From Deinandra increscens subsp. villosa (taxonomy: Eukaryota > Streptophyta > Magnoliopsida > Asterales > Asteraceae): a DNA stretch of 64,000 nucleotides. The notes beneath the pieces were generated by a model. That model was not told where the DNA came from, did not search any database, and saw only the letters and a program-made list of their open reading frames with translations. The position numbers and the translations under genes were made by a program. Numbering within the stretch: position 1 is the first letter of the stretch; each line of letters opens with the position of its first letter. Where the stretch lies: the NCBI GenBank assembly GCA_039602395.1, contig JBCNJP010000025.1, forward strand, positions 53,914,555-53,978,554, written 5' to 3'. Below are positions 1-8,969 of the stretch, piece after piece.

Positions 1-253
1 TTGGCCTTGGAAACAACCTTTGCTTTCCATATCAGTGAAAATTTTGATGAGAACCAGATTTGTACTTTGGGGACCATGGTTCATACAAAATTTAACCATG
101 ATTATCCATATATTTGTCAGTGTTGTGGATATATGCAATCGTTGGACAATTTGCAGCTAAATGTCCAGATTTACGACATGCATAAAAAATCTGTTCACGA
201 AGTTTAAAAACATTTGAAAAATTCTTTGAACTTTTAGAACATGATGAATGATC
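1..253 (-). pseudogene. Gag C-terminal fragment, second zinc-knuckle region, off left edge
   Basis: Read on the minus strand, this segment encodes a decayed copy of the C-terminal part of the gag carried by copies A, C and F. A knuckle-like stretch (ACRKSGHLAANCP) lies near 130-175. The first Cys of the CX2CX4HX4C motif is replaced by Phe. It is followed by IAYIHNTDKYMDNHG, a stop near 92, and a WKAKVVSK-like end at positions 1-30 that matches WKPKVVSK of copy F. The piece runs off the window and stops at the TRIM. It is a nucleic-acid-binding Gag remnant and is not functional. Its orientation is opposite to copy A on the other side of the TRIM, so the two are not one continuous gene. Confidence 0.6.
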
Positions 254-650
254 TATAACAGCCCAGACCCATCGCACCAAGATATTGTCCGCTTTGGCAG
301 CAGACATGCCCTCAAGCATCCGCCCCTCACGGATTTAAAACGCGTCTTGATAGGGGAGATATCCACTCCCTTATAAAGCAGTGCTTAGTCTTCCTCCCTA
401 ATAATGTGGGATGTTAAAATCGTCCCCTCTTAGGGGACTAGTGTCCTCGCTGGCACACTGGCCGACGACTGGCTCTGATACTATCTGTAACAGCCCAGAC
501 CTGTCGCACCAAGATATTGTCCGCTTTGGCAGCCGGCGTGCCCTCAGGCATCCGCCCTTCACGGATTTAAAACGCGTCTTGATAGGGGAGGTATCCACGC
601 CCTTATAAAGCGATGCTTAGTTCTCCTGCCCACCAATGTGGGATGTTACA
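254..650 (-). mobile_element. TRIM (terminal-repeat retrotransposon in miniature)
   Basis: Two 165-bp direct repeats (254-418 and 486-650) flank a 67-bp interior. The right copy starts TGTAACA and ends TGTTACA, an inverted heptamer; the left copy has point changes (TATAACA, GTTAAA). Both contain the AAAACGCGTCTTGATAGGGG core that I recall from TRIMs of many dicots. On the minus strand a tRNA-Met primer-binding site directly follows the right LTR, and a purine stretch (AAGAGGGGAC) precedes the left one, so the element reads right to left. There is no coding capacity. The flanks (TGATC left, TGCTG right) are not a clean target duplication. The element sits between a minus gag tail and a plus gag start, so it may mark a rearranged junction. 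Confidence 0.85.
468..483 (-). other. TRIM primer-binding site (initiator tRNA-Met)
   Basis: The minus strand reads TAGTATCAGAGCCAG two bases inside the right LTR. It matches the plant initiator tRNA-Met 3' end (TGGTATCAGAGC) at 11 of 12 positions. This fixes the orientation of the TRIM. Confidence 0.8.
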
Positions 651-651
651 T

Positions 652-3600
652 GCTGCAATGCAAACTTCGATGCAAACCACAATGCAAAGTTTACTGAATT
701 ATGATAATAAAATTGGAACAAGTCAGAAAGTTTCCAAATTACTCAAGTTGGAAGATTATCATAGTTGGATAAAACGATTCGAAGCGTATGTTGGAATGAA
801 TGATGTTGATATTTGGTTATTATATACTGAACAATATAAGTATCCGACAAATGGTAATGGAAAACCAATTTTACAAAGAAGCTTATCATTTGATCAAAAT
901 AAGACATATCAAGCTGAACAAAAGGCTTTTGGAACTTTGACCATGCCGTTACCCAATGAATTGTTGCATCGGTTTTCTCCATACGATACTGCAAAAGAAT
1001 TATGGGATGCGTTACAAAAAAGATGTGAGCGCAATGATTAGTACAAGAAAAGTCATCAAAAGATTCTAAAGAAAGAATTTGATAATTTTAAGCATTATAC
1101 ATTTGAAACTATTCCAAATCTGATTACAAGGTTTTCACATCTGATTAGTGAGATGGTATTGGGGAATATTAAAAAGGATGAAGTTGATTTGAAAGAAAGA
1201 TTGCTGGAGGCATTACCCAAAAAATGGGAAAATTATGTCATGATGATTACCCATGATAAAGAATATACGTGTTTATCGTTTAATGATTTAGTTGAAAGAA
1301 TACACACATGGGATATGTAATTGACTATAAACAAGTCAATTCCTGCACAAATTAAAAATCCTACTGTGTATCATGGAGAAAATGATTTTACTGTTCATGC
1401 TGTGAAATCAAGTATTTTTAGTCCAAGTCCTCCTATAGCATTTGTTGCCGGTAAAATTGACAATTCTGGTTGTACTGTTTAAATTCCAAACTCATCTTCA
1501 CACAATGCCTTGTCTGTAAAAACAACTGAGGACTATATGGCATTAATATCTGCATTGGTATCTTTATACTTCGGTGTTATTACTGGATCAGTCAATAATG
1601 CAGAATTAACTAAAGAAGATTATGGTTAGATTGATTATGATCATCTGGAAGAAATGATTTGAATTGGTAGTATGCTATGCTTGTCAGGAGAACAAATAAG
1701 TTCTTTAATAGAACCGCGAAGAAACAGTTGAATCAAGATGGAAAGATTGGTTTAGACAAATCAATGGTGAAATGTTTTAAATGTTCACTGATTGGACATT
1801 TTGCTCGTGAATATCCAAAATCAGCTGAAAACAAGTCTAATGCTGGTCAACATGTTCATCTTGCTAAGACTTCAATAAGTAATTCTAATCAAAATAAAAA
1901 AGCTTTCGTTACTTATGCTAGTAATTTGGAGGAGATATTTTGGCATCCAAATGAATATGTATGGAATGCAGTTAATGAGTGTAGAAGGAATATGTATGGT
2001 ACTATTGACATTAATGAGATACATAATACTGATAAAGAAAATGTTGCTTTAATGGCTCATCATCAAAAAGTTATTGTTCAGACTGATTTTGAAACAAGTT
2101 CAGGAGAAACAACAGTCGAGGAGATTCAGGAAAATGTCGCCAAAATTCAAAAGGAAGAAGAGATTAAATGTCCTGATTGTGTAATTTTGAGCAACAAGAA
2201 TGCAAGTTTGGAAAAGAAGCATAAATTTGGTAATTGAAGAAATCGTTTTGCTTAAAGAAGAGTTGGAAATTTCTCAGAAAAAGTGCTATGATTTGACTAC
2301 AATCAATGAGAATTTGATGAAAGAAAAAGATGATTTGTTTGCTAAGTATGAAAAGACAAAAGCTGAATATTTTGAAGCTTTATTTCAAAAACCTATCATC
2401 TTCAACAAAATTATGAAAGAGTCAACAGTATTGAAGTAGAAGCAGCTGATAAAGTGATTTATCTTTAAGAAGAATTTGCAATGATAATAGCTGAAAATCT
2501 TCTTGTTCATGACAAGAATGAAGTATTAACAAAGGATGTTGATATTTTTAAGAAGAAATGGAAAAAGGTTACTAAAGAAGTTTTTGAAGAGTGTGATTTG
2601 AGAAGGTAACATAAATATGAGTATAATTATATATCTGACGAATTCATTGCTTCTAAGGAGTTATTTGCTGCTCAACAACAGATTTGTGAGTTAAAGATAG
2701 AGATTCTGGATTTGTAGAGACAAATTAAAAATTGCAATTTATACCCGACATTTCTGAATTTTTCGTACAAAAAGGAAAGAAGTGAAGAAAGTGAAAAGGA
2801 AGCTGATCTTCATAAACTTCCTGCACCAGTGGATATGTCTGAATTTTTGTCTGTTCCTCTTGATCCGAAAGCAAAAATAATGATTATTCTAAATTTGCAA
2901 TTCCAGTGTCTGAAAAGAAAAAGAAATCTAAGTCTGGAAAGAAGAAAGTAAATGTTGGTGAAGCTCCAAAGTTTACATCCGATTCATCATTCTTGGAAGG
3001 TGAAGTTGTTTTTGACAAGAGTTTGTATGGTAATTCTGTTGGTACATCATCTGAAGTCGAAGTTTCTAAGTCCTTAGTTCAAGAGAACAAAATGTCCGAG
3101 ATTAAAGTCAATTTTCATCAACGAGCAGATCAAACAAGTGCTTCTGGTAGTTCTCAAAGTGAATCATCAAATCATCTAGTTTTAAGCACAAAGGGCTAGG
3201 ATTTGTACTTAAGGAGGTGCCAGTTCAATCTCAATATCAAAAGAAAAAAGAAAGTGTTAAGAAGGTAAAGGGTACAAAGAAATCACAATCTCAGAAGAAG
3301 CCAATTCTTGCAATCTATTCCAAGAATAGTTCTTATTATACTAGAGGTTCTTCATTTGAATTCAAATTTTCTTCAAGGAGTAAATCTTCGAGTTATGATT
3401 CTTATGATGACATCTTTGATCATTTTGGTTTCGATAATTCTTCATCTTATAAGCATTCAAATTTTTTTTCAAAATCACGTCAATTTTTTTAAATAATTTG
3501 GTATGCATGTCGTCAACCTGGACATCTTGCTGTACATTGTCCTACGACTGCATATGTCCACAACAATGCAAAATATGTGGATGAAAATGGTATATTTTTT

Positions 3601-3895
3601 TATGAAACATGGTGTCCTAAGTTCAAAACAACTAGTAAGTCATCTTTGTCACATATGCCATTGAAAATGTTAAAGGTTCTGCTAAAAAAATTTCATCATC
3701 ATTGATATGGAAACCAAAGATTGGTTCCAAGGCCAACAACGACTATGTGGAAGACACCGGACGACCTGACGCTGGTGAATCGGGTCGATCCCAACACAAT
3801 TAATGTTTTATCTGGTGTCAACAAGTATTTCATGAAGACCTATCAGTAGTTGAAAGATTGCTGGTGGTGAAATATATGTTTTAACTTAAACTGAA
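652..3895 (+). pseudogene. Copy A: decayed long Gag (UBN2-type, copia-like)
   Basis: The copy begins just after the TRIM, having lost the true start. The first 400 bases give the UBN2/DUF4219-like Gag core (SQKV, LLKLEDYHSW, LTMPLPNELLH, ELWDAL). A first CCHC knuckle at about 1772-1816 has its last Cys changed to Tyr. Coiled-coil-like Lys/Glu-rich segments follow at 2100-2850, then Ser-rich segments at 2900-3480. A second knuckle at about 3499-3543 has its first Cys changed to Trp. A WKPKIGSK-like end lies near 3710. In copia relatives this WKPK segment stands immediately before protease, but no pol follows here. Several in-frame stops (for example 1039-1041, CAG to TAG) and frameshifts make it inactive. 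It is a non-autonomous retrotransposon Gag. Confidence 0.75.
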
Positions 3896-3975
3896 TTTCC
3901 AAATCATTTTGCCAACTCATGTAAAATACTAAAAAGCAACTATCCGTGTTGGTTGATAATTTTTTTCGTTTTTCA

Positions 3976-5058
3976 AAAGGAAAATTGGATTTAAATAATC
4001 CCAACTTTTACCTATTGGCCGACAATAATCCCATATTTGAAAATCATTTCCAACAGTCCCAACTTTCAGCCAAATTTTTTTTAATGGACCCGCCGTTAAC
4101 TTTTTTTAACATCGTTAAATATGTAATGACGTGACATAATGACATATTTTTTTTAAGTTCTTTATTCCAGGTCATTTCCAAATCACCTATTCCTTTTATT
4201 ATAAATTAAAAAATGGTTTGATTCCTCAAATGCTAATCTTGATTAAAACAACACACGATCCCTGTTCTTTTTTTTAACGGCAATTCTAATCCCTAATTGC
4301 ATATCACAGATTCGCATACTCACAAATCCAAGCTTCTTGTTTTTTGATCCAGTTCCATCCCCCTAATTCGCATATCACAGTTTCCCTTTTCTTGTTTTCT
4401 GATCCAGTTCCATCACCCTAATTCTCATATCAATGTTTCCCTTAGTCGACATCTAGTTCCCTCAAATCAATTTCAGACTTACGGATGACGATGAATTGGA
4501 CGAATTGGGAGAATTTGAACTTCCAAAAAGAATCCTTATTACGTGAAACAGATGACAACAAAGAACACCTACTCATTTGAGAGTTCGATTTGAGACTTAC
4601 GCATTTGGGAGAATTCCATTCATTTTTATACTTACGGATCTGGGAGAATTCGATATGAAACTTACGGATTTGAGGGGGGTTAGGGATTTATGGATTTGAG
4701 GGGGGTTAGGGATTTATGGATTTGGGGATGAACTGGGTGAAGAAACGATTTGGGTGAACAAAAAGAAACGGGAGAGGTGACCAGTTTTAATTAAAACTAG
4801 GATTTGAGGAATTAAACTATTTTTTCAATTTATAATAAAAGGAATAGGTGATTTGGAAATGACATGGAATAAAGAATTAAAAAAAATACATGTCATCATG
4901 CCACGTCATCACATATTTAACGGTGTTCAAAAAGTTAACGACGGGTCCATTAAAAAAAAATTAGATGAAAGTTGGGACTATTGGAAATGATTTTCAAATG
5001 TGGGATTATTACAAGCCAATAAGTAAAAGTTGAGATTATTTAAATCCAATTTTCCTTT
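3976..5058. mobile_element. Long terminal-inverted-repeat DNA element (MULE/foldback-like)
   Basis: The left arm, about 3976-4250, and the right arm, about 4785-5058, are imperfect reverse complements over roughly 275 bp. The outer ends read AAAATTGGATTTAAATAATC on the left and its near-exact complement on the right. The interior, 4251-4784, has two similar segments with GATCCAGTTCCATC and CATATCA, and several GGATTTGAGGGGGGTTAGGG units on the right, but no long ORF. Long TIRs without a transposase suggest a non-autonomous Mutator-like or foldback element. I could not identify a convincing 9-bp target duplication, so the superfamily is uncertain. It interrupts the 3' noncoding region of copy A. 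Confidence 0.7.
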
Positions 5059-5516
5059 TTAAAATGGTAAAAATCCAAAAATAGTGTGTCGTTTTTCAAG
5101 TGGTCAAAATAAAAATCTAAAAACCGAGTTTGTCATTTTTAGAAGGAGAAAGTTATGGAAAGATAAAAAAATGAAAAATGAGAAATTGTATCCGACATGA
5201 TTGGGAAATGATAGTACATTGGCTGACGTTGTATGACTCATGGATAGAGTAGATGAAAAAGCCACGGGTTCATAAAAAATATATACTTGGTAGGCTTGGC
5301 AAATCAGAAATTATATTGATGATACAAACTAAATACTTTGTTTGACCAAGTGGATAACATGTTGAAGCATATTTCATGACATAAAGAAAAGTTTGTGAGA
5401 AGGAAAATGACAAGTCACTGTGTATACATGTGTTCATTTTGCAAATATCTAAACTTGTTTGATTTTCTTTATTTTCTCAAACGACCAGACTTTCTCTGCG
5501 TATAGAAAGATCGACC
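5059..5516 (+). other. Copy A 3' noncoding region, truncated
   Basis: After the inverted-repeat element the copy A sequence resumes with the block shared by copies B, C, F and G: the CTCATGGATAGAGTAGATGAA segment (5236-5256), a degenerate GGTAGGCTTGGCAAATCAG anchor (5289-5307), GTCACTGTGTATACATGTGT, and the first structured unit (TCAAACG at 5477-5483, TTTCTCTGCGTAT, AGATCGACC ending at 5516). Similarity stops right there, so the second half of the first stem-loop and units 2 and 3 are missing. Confidence 0.7.
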
Positions 5517-5769
5517 ACTTATATTGTCACTGTGTATGCGTGGCTAAATGTGAGCAACAACCAACTGTTTTCAATTAGTTATGTGGCTAAAAGCTAGTAC
5601 ATATGGCCACTTATATTATGTTGTGTGACTAAACTAAACATTGTTCATGCCCTTTCTTATTTATTGTAAGTGACAAAGATAAGTAATGATCACGGTAAAA
5701 TATTACATGCGTGGCGAAAGGAAACGATTTGTTTTCCCGCCAAGATGAAGCGGAGAAGATATATAAATA
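5517..5769 (+). promoter_or_regulatory. Promoter region of PB1-like gene
   Basis: No gene lies between copy A and the PB1-like gene. A TATA box, TATAAATA, is at 5762-5769. About 20 bp upstream is TTTCCCGCC (5733-5741), an E2F-like site, and 5713-5720 reads GGCGAAAG, an E2F-like site on the other strand. A pyrimidine- and CAT-rich leader (5800-5915) leads to the start codon. These are motif matches only; binding is not shown. Confidence 0.55.
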
Positions 5770-5915
5770 AGCGACGACAGATATATATGATTACTTGACA
5801 TCTAATCTCTATCTACCACCTCGAGTTTCGGATATAACTAATTGTCGATCATCATCATCACCATATAGGTCGCTTATCTCTCTCTCTGTTTTTGGTCTAT
5901 CATCACCCTCTGAAA

Positions 5916-6404
5916 ATGTGGCATTTGCGTCCTCTGAATGTGAACGATAGCCCCGAATACGGTAAGTAATCATCTAAAGCACTGAAATTTGAATGCTTTA
6001 ATGTGGAATTCGTGTCTCTGATTTGGTTATTTTCTTGGACAGGGAAAGATTTCAGTCTGTTTACTTTGATGATCTATCACCAAGGATATTTTGCGAGCCT
6101 TAATGGCCGGATACAATACATCGATGGGAGGGTTCGCTACTTCGATGAGGTGGAGATTACCTCCTTCTCTTTCGATGACCTAGATCAAATGGTGTCTGAC
6201 CTAGGTTATGACTTGAATGATTTCGAGCCTTACCTGAGGATCCCAGGTTTGTCTTTGTATTATGGACCGATTCCATTCACCGATGATCCGAGGGATTTCA
6301 GGGTCTTGGCCCTGCACATCAAGGACGAGGAGGTCATCTCCATCTACCTCGATGGAGATTTGGAGGTGTCTTCCTCCTCCTCCTCTGAAAGTAGCATGTT
6401 TTAA
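5916..6404 (+). CDS. Small two-exon protein with PB1-like domain
   Basis: Exon 1 is 5916-5961 (MWHLRPLNVNDSPEY plus one base). The intron is 5962-6042, with GTAAGT at the donor and TTGGACAG at the acceptor. Exon 2 is 6043-6404, ending TAA. The joined product is 135 residues. Residues 16-120 (from GKDFSLFTLMIYHQGYF, through YIDGRVRYFDEVE and FDDLDQMVSDLGY, to LDGDLEV) resemble the PB1-like domain that is common at the N terminus of MULE-derived and uncharacterised plant proteins. The tail is acidic and Ser-rich (SSSSSSESSMF). The start is supported by a TATA box about 150 bp upstream and by the splice sites, and the coding region is more GC-rich than its neighbours. It could be a free-standing gene or the first exons of a lost MULE transposase. 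PB1-type domains usually mediate protein-protein contacts; the partner is unknown. Confidence 0.7.
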
Positions 6405-7091
6405 GTTGTAGTTTTTTTGTATCATATCATATTTGTAATTAATTAATGGATATATATGGAATCATATCTTTTGGATTATATATGTAATTGTTATGTGTTA
6501 TGCATCCGATGTGTGTTTTGACTCTTCTTCCTGGAGAATTCTAGTTCATCCGGTTGTCTTCTTCTGCTTCTCTAATTTACCAAAGAACTCAAATTTATCT
6601 TGTTTATAAAATCATCTCAGTCCACCATGCAAGTCAACATATAAACTAACATTACACATGATTACTTAATGTAATAGCACTAGTTTTTAATAAAATGGAG
6701 CACTACTATCGTAAAATTAGAAAATGTGAGGCTAAAGGTAATAAATTGACACGGTAGCATGGCCCGACATTTCGACTACTTGCCACCCAAATCCCGCACC
6801 CCCTATCTAGATTAACTCTTCATCCTGAAGAACTCAAGTTCATCTGGTTCTATTCTTCTTCTTCTCTACCGATCGAAGAACTCAAATTTATATTGTTTAA
6901 TTAATTATAAATAATCTCAGTCCACCATGGCAGTCAAACACTGGTCTAAAAATATCAACATACTAACATACCACAAGATTACTTCATGTAAAAACACAAT
7001 TATAAGTAAAATGGAGCTCTACTATCGTATTAACCAATTCATTGAAAATGTATGTACATGTTAATATGAAAAAATATTTAAATACACATGG
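6405..7091 (+). repeat. 3' flank of PB1-like gene with a tandem duplication
   Basis: The AT-rich 3' flank (6405-6520) is followed by two similar units, about 6525-6735 and 6815-7055. Both contain AGAACTCAAATTTAT, AATCTCAGTCCACCATG, GTCAA, ATGATTACTT or AAGATTACTT, and AAAATGGAGC with CTACTATCGTA. Neither encodes a protein I can recognise. The duplication is imperfect and looks old. Confidence 0.6.
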
Positions 7092-8165
7092 CTAAGAATG
7101 GTCACTATTATGTATTGATCTGGTTCTAATCTTCTTCTGTACTGCCTTCTTTAACAAATCACCATCATTTATTTCAAGAACAATGAGTTTGATTACACTC
7201 TGTTCCAATAGATCCCATTCTCTTGGAATTATTTCTTTATGTGTCGAGTGAGATCCATATCTGCGGTACACATAGTTTAATTCCTCATCTAGATTGTACT
7301 CCCATATTGTAATTGGTGATTTTGTTTTCTTGGTAGTACCAACAGGAGAAGCAGCAGCAGCTTTCTCACTTTGTACCCAAAATTTGGCCTTATGATAGAG
7401 AATATTCTCCCTAAAAGTCAGTCTTTCTCTGCTTTTACCAATCCTCACCACATTCCGTAGCTCACTTTTAAAAAACCCTTGTAGAGCATCACCGATGCTT
7501 ATAACTGTCTTCTTATCATTACTAGTGATAATTTGATACTTTTCACTCTATTCAATATACTCCCAACTGATCACCTTTCTTCTGTTTTCTTCATCTGATT
7601 CACTTGAGGTAGATTCTGATTATGGTGGTGATTTTTCTGGTTCACTATGAAGAATAGGAGTTTGTAAAGTTTTAGGCTGTTTTGGTTCCCTAGGAAGAAT
7701 GGGAGTGAAGTTGTGTGCTCTGAACTTCGGATGTAAGGGTTTTAAAGTTTTAGTCAAATTAGGCTTTTTTACTGGTGGAGGCTTAGCTCTTGTGGTTCAA
7801 GGAGGGTTTTTCCTTTTGGCTTGGCTAGGGGTAGTGGAATTAAGAAGTGAATCTATGAGATTATGAGGTTTAAGAGAAGAAGGAACTTGTGTATCTTTGT
7901 AGAGATCAAATGCAACAGGAGGCTTTGGCAATCCTTGTTGTTCTGCATCTCTAACCATCTTCTTCTTAACATCATCATACATCAATCTTAGTTTGGAAAG
8001 AGAAGTGCGATTAATGCTCTTGGGATCTTTATTAAGATGTTTAGTGAAGTACCATCTAAGAGCCTTTAGTTAATCTTCATTACTTAAGGGAGCACTTTGC
8101 AGTTGTAATCTCTTTCCTACCAGAGTTTTATCGATTTGATGACTCAACTCATCTATATCATGTTC
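7092..8165 (-). pseudogene. Decayed minus-strand coding stretch, unrecognised protein
   Basis: The minus strand is open in a largely consistent way from about 8165 down to 7092, with a few stops. The upstream part contains DIDELSHQIDKTLVGKRLQ and LKALRWYFTKHLNKDPKS. The middle part (7797-7985) has MMYDDVKKKMVRDAEQQGLP. A Pro/Lys-rich linker (KTLKPLHPKFRAHNFTP) follows. The last part (7092-7451) has MVRIGKSRERLTFRENILY and YNLDEELNYVYRRYGS. Stops near 7625, 7800 and 8070 break it. I do not recognise the family. The composition and position suggest a transposon-borne Gag-like or hypothetical protein. Its left neighbour is the PB1-like gene on the other strand, and its right neighbour is the LTR of copy B. 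Confidence 0.45.
7719..7757. repeat. 39-bp inverted duplicate (partner at 12471-12509)
   Basis: TCTGAACTTCGGATGTAAGG begins a 39-bp segment whose exact reverse complement is at 12471-12509, on the far side of copy B. Here it lies in the Pro/Lys linker of the minus-strand coding stretch (TKTLKPLHPKFR). At 12471 the plus strand encodes the same peptide. Confidence 0.8.
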
Positions 8166-8522
8166 TGTAGATACAAGATCCGTGCGTTGTGTGAAGTATC
8201 AAGTTAAGGCGAGACCAAGATCAAGTCAAAGTTAGCTGCTAGTCGAACCTGGTCCGAACCTAAGGTTCAGATCAGACGAACTTCAGGTTCGCTTGAGGTT
8301 CGGCCAGTCGCTATATATAGAGGTTTTGTCGCTGTAATTGGGGGACTAAGCGTGTGAGATCAAGTGTTAAGTGTGTGTTTGTCAAGGTGTTTTCTATGTC
8401 TCAGTTTTGAGTGTTTACTGGTTGTAATTGATCTCTTTGATTAATAAAACAATCGGTTAATTACTTGTTTCGTATCCGAATTAGCTAGATGGAGTAGACA
8501 ATCCGATGCTCACGCGTTTTCA
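8166..8522 (+). repeat. Copy B 5' LTR
   Basis: It starts TGTAGATACAAGATCCGTGC, parallel to TGTTGATACATAATCTGTGC of copy C, and ends GCGTTTTCA. A tRNA-Met PBS variant (AGTGGTATTAGAGC) follows at 8523-8536. It contains inverted TTCGG-type motifs in U3, a TATA-like CTATATATAGAGG near 8310, and AATAAAACAATC near 8445. At 357 bp it matches the other LTRs of this clade. No matching 3' LTR was found, because the copy is truncated at about 12410. Confidence 0.8.
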
Positions 8523-8969
8523 AGTGGTATTAGAGCAATCTGGTTCATTCTACTAATCTGTGATTGCTTTTTCGGTGTTTTTACAAGTTTTTTTATCATT
8601 TCGATCGAGTATTTGTAAAAACTGTGTTTCTAAATCATTTATCATCACTACTTCTGCTCAACTGCTGCAAATCTCTTCAAATTCTGTCCAAATTCGAAAA
8701 TTTTGAGTCGTGTATGTTTCTGTTCGGATCAACATTTGTCCGAACCTACGGTTCGTCTATGTAACCGCTCCGAACTTCTAGTTCGTCTAACGCTCGGATT
8801 CATTTTTTGTTCGGCTGTCATTCGGAAAGGGTTTGTTTAGGGTTCGGATATTATTCTGGTTCGGTTGAGGTTCGTTCAAAGTTCGGATAGATTCGGGTTT
8901 GGAAATGTTCGGAAAAGGTTCGTTAGAGGTTCGGATAAGCTTCGTACGATCATAATTAAATCTTTCAAG
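8523..8969 (+). other. Copy B leader (PBS to gag) with TTCGG array
   Basis: This is untranslated leader after the PBS. From about 8700 to 8945 it carries more than fifteen GTTCGG, GTTCGT or TTCGGA motifs and their complements. There are no long open frames apart from an in-frame extension of gag that I consider leader. Confidence 0.6.

Noticed and set aside
5236..5260. Possible hammerhead ribozyme (CTGATGA/GAAA) in the conserved 3' noncoding block
   Set aside because: The block has ACTCATGGATAGAGTAGATGAA, but the CUGAUGA and GAAA core elements are not arranged with three stems in any copy.
6201..6425. Minus-strand frame opposite the PB1-like gene
   Set aside because: It is antisense to a well-supported exon with no features of its own.
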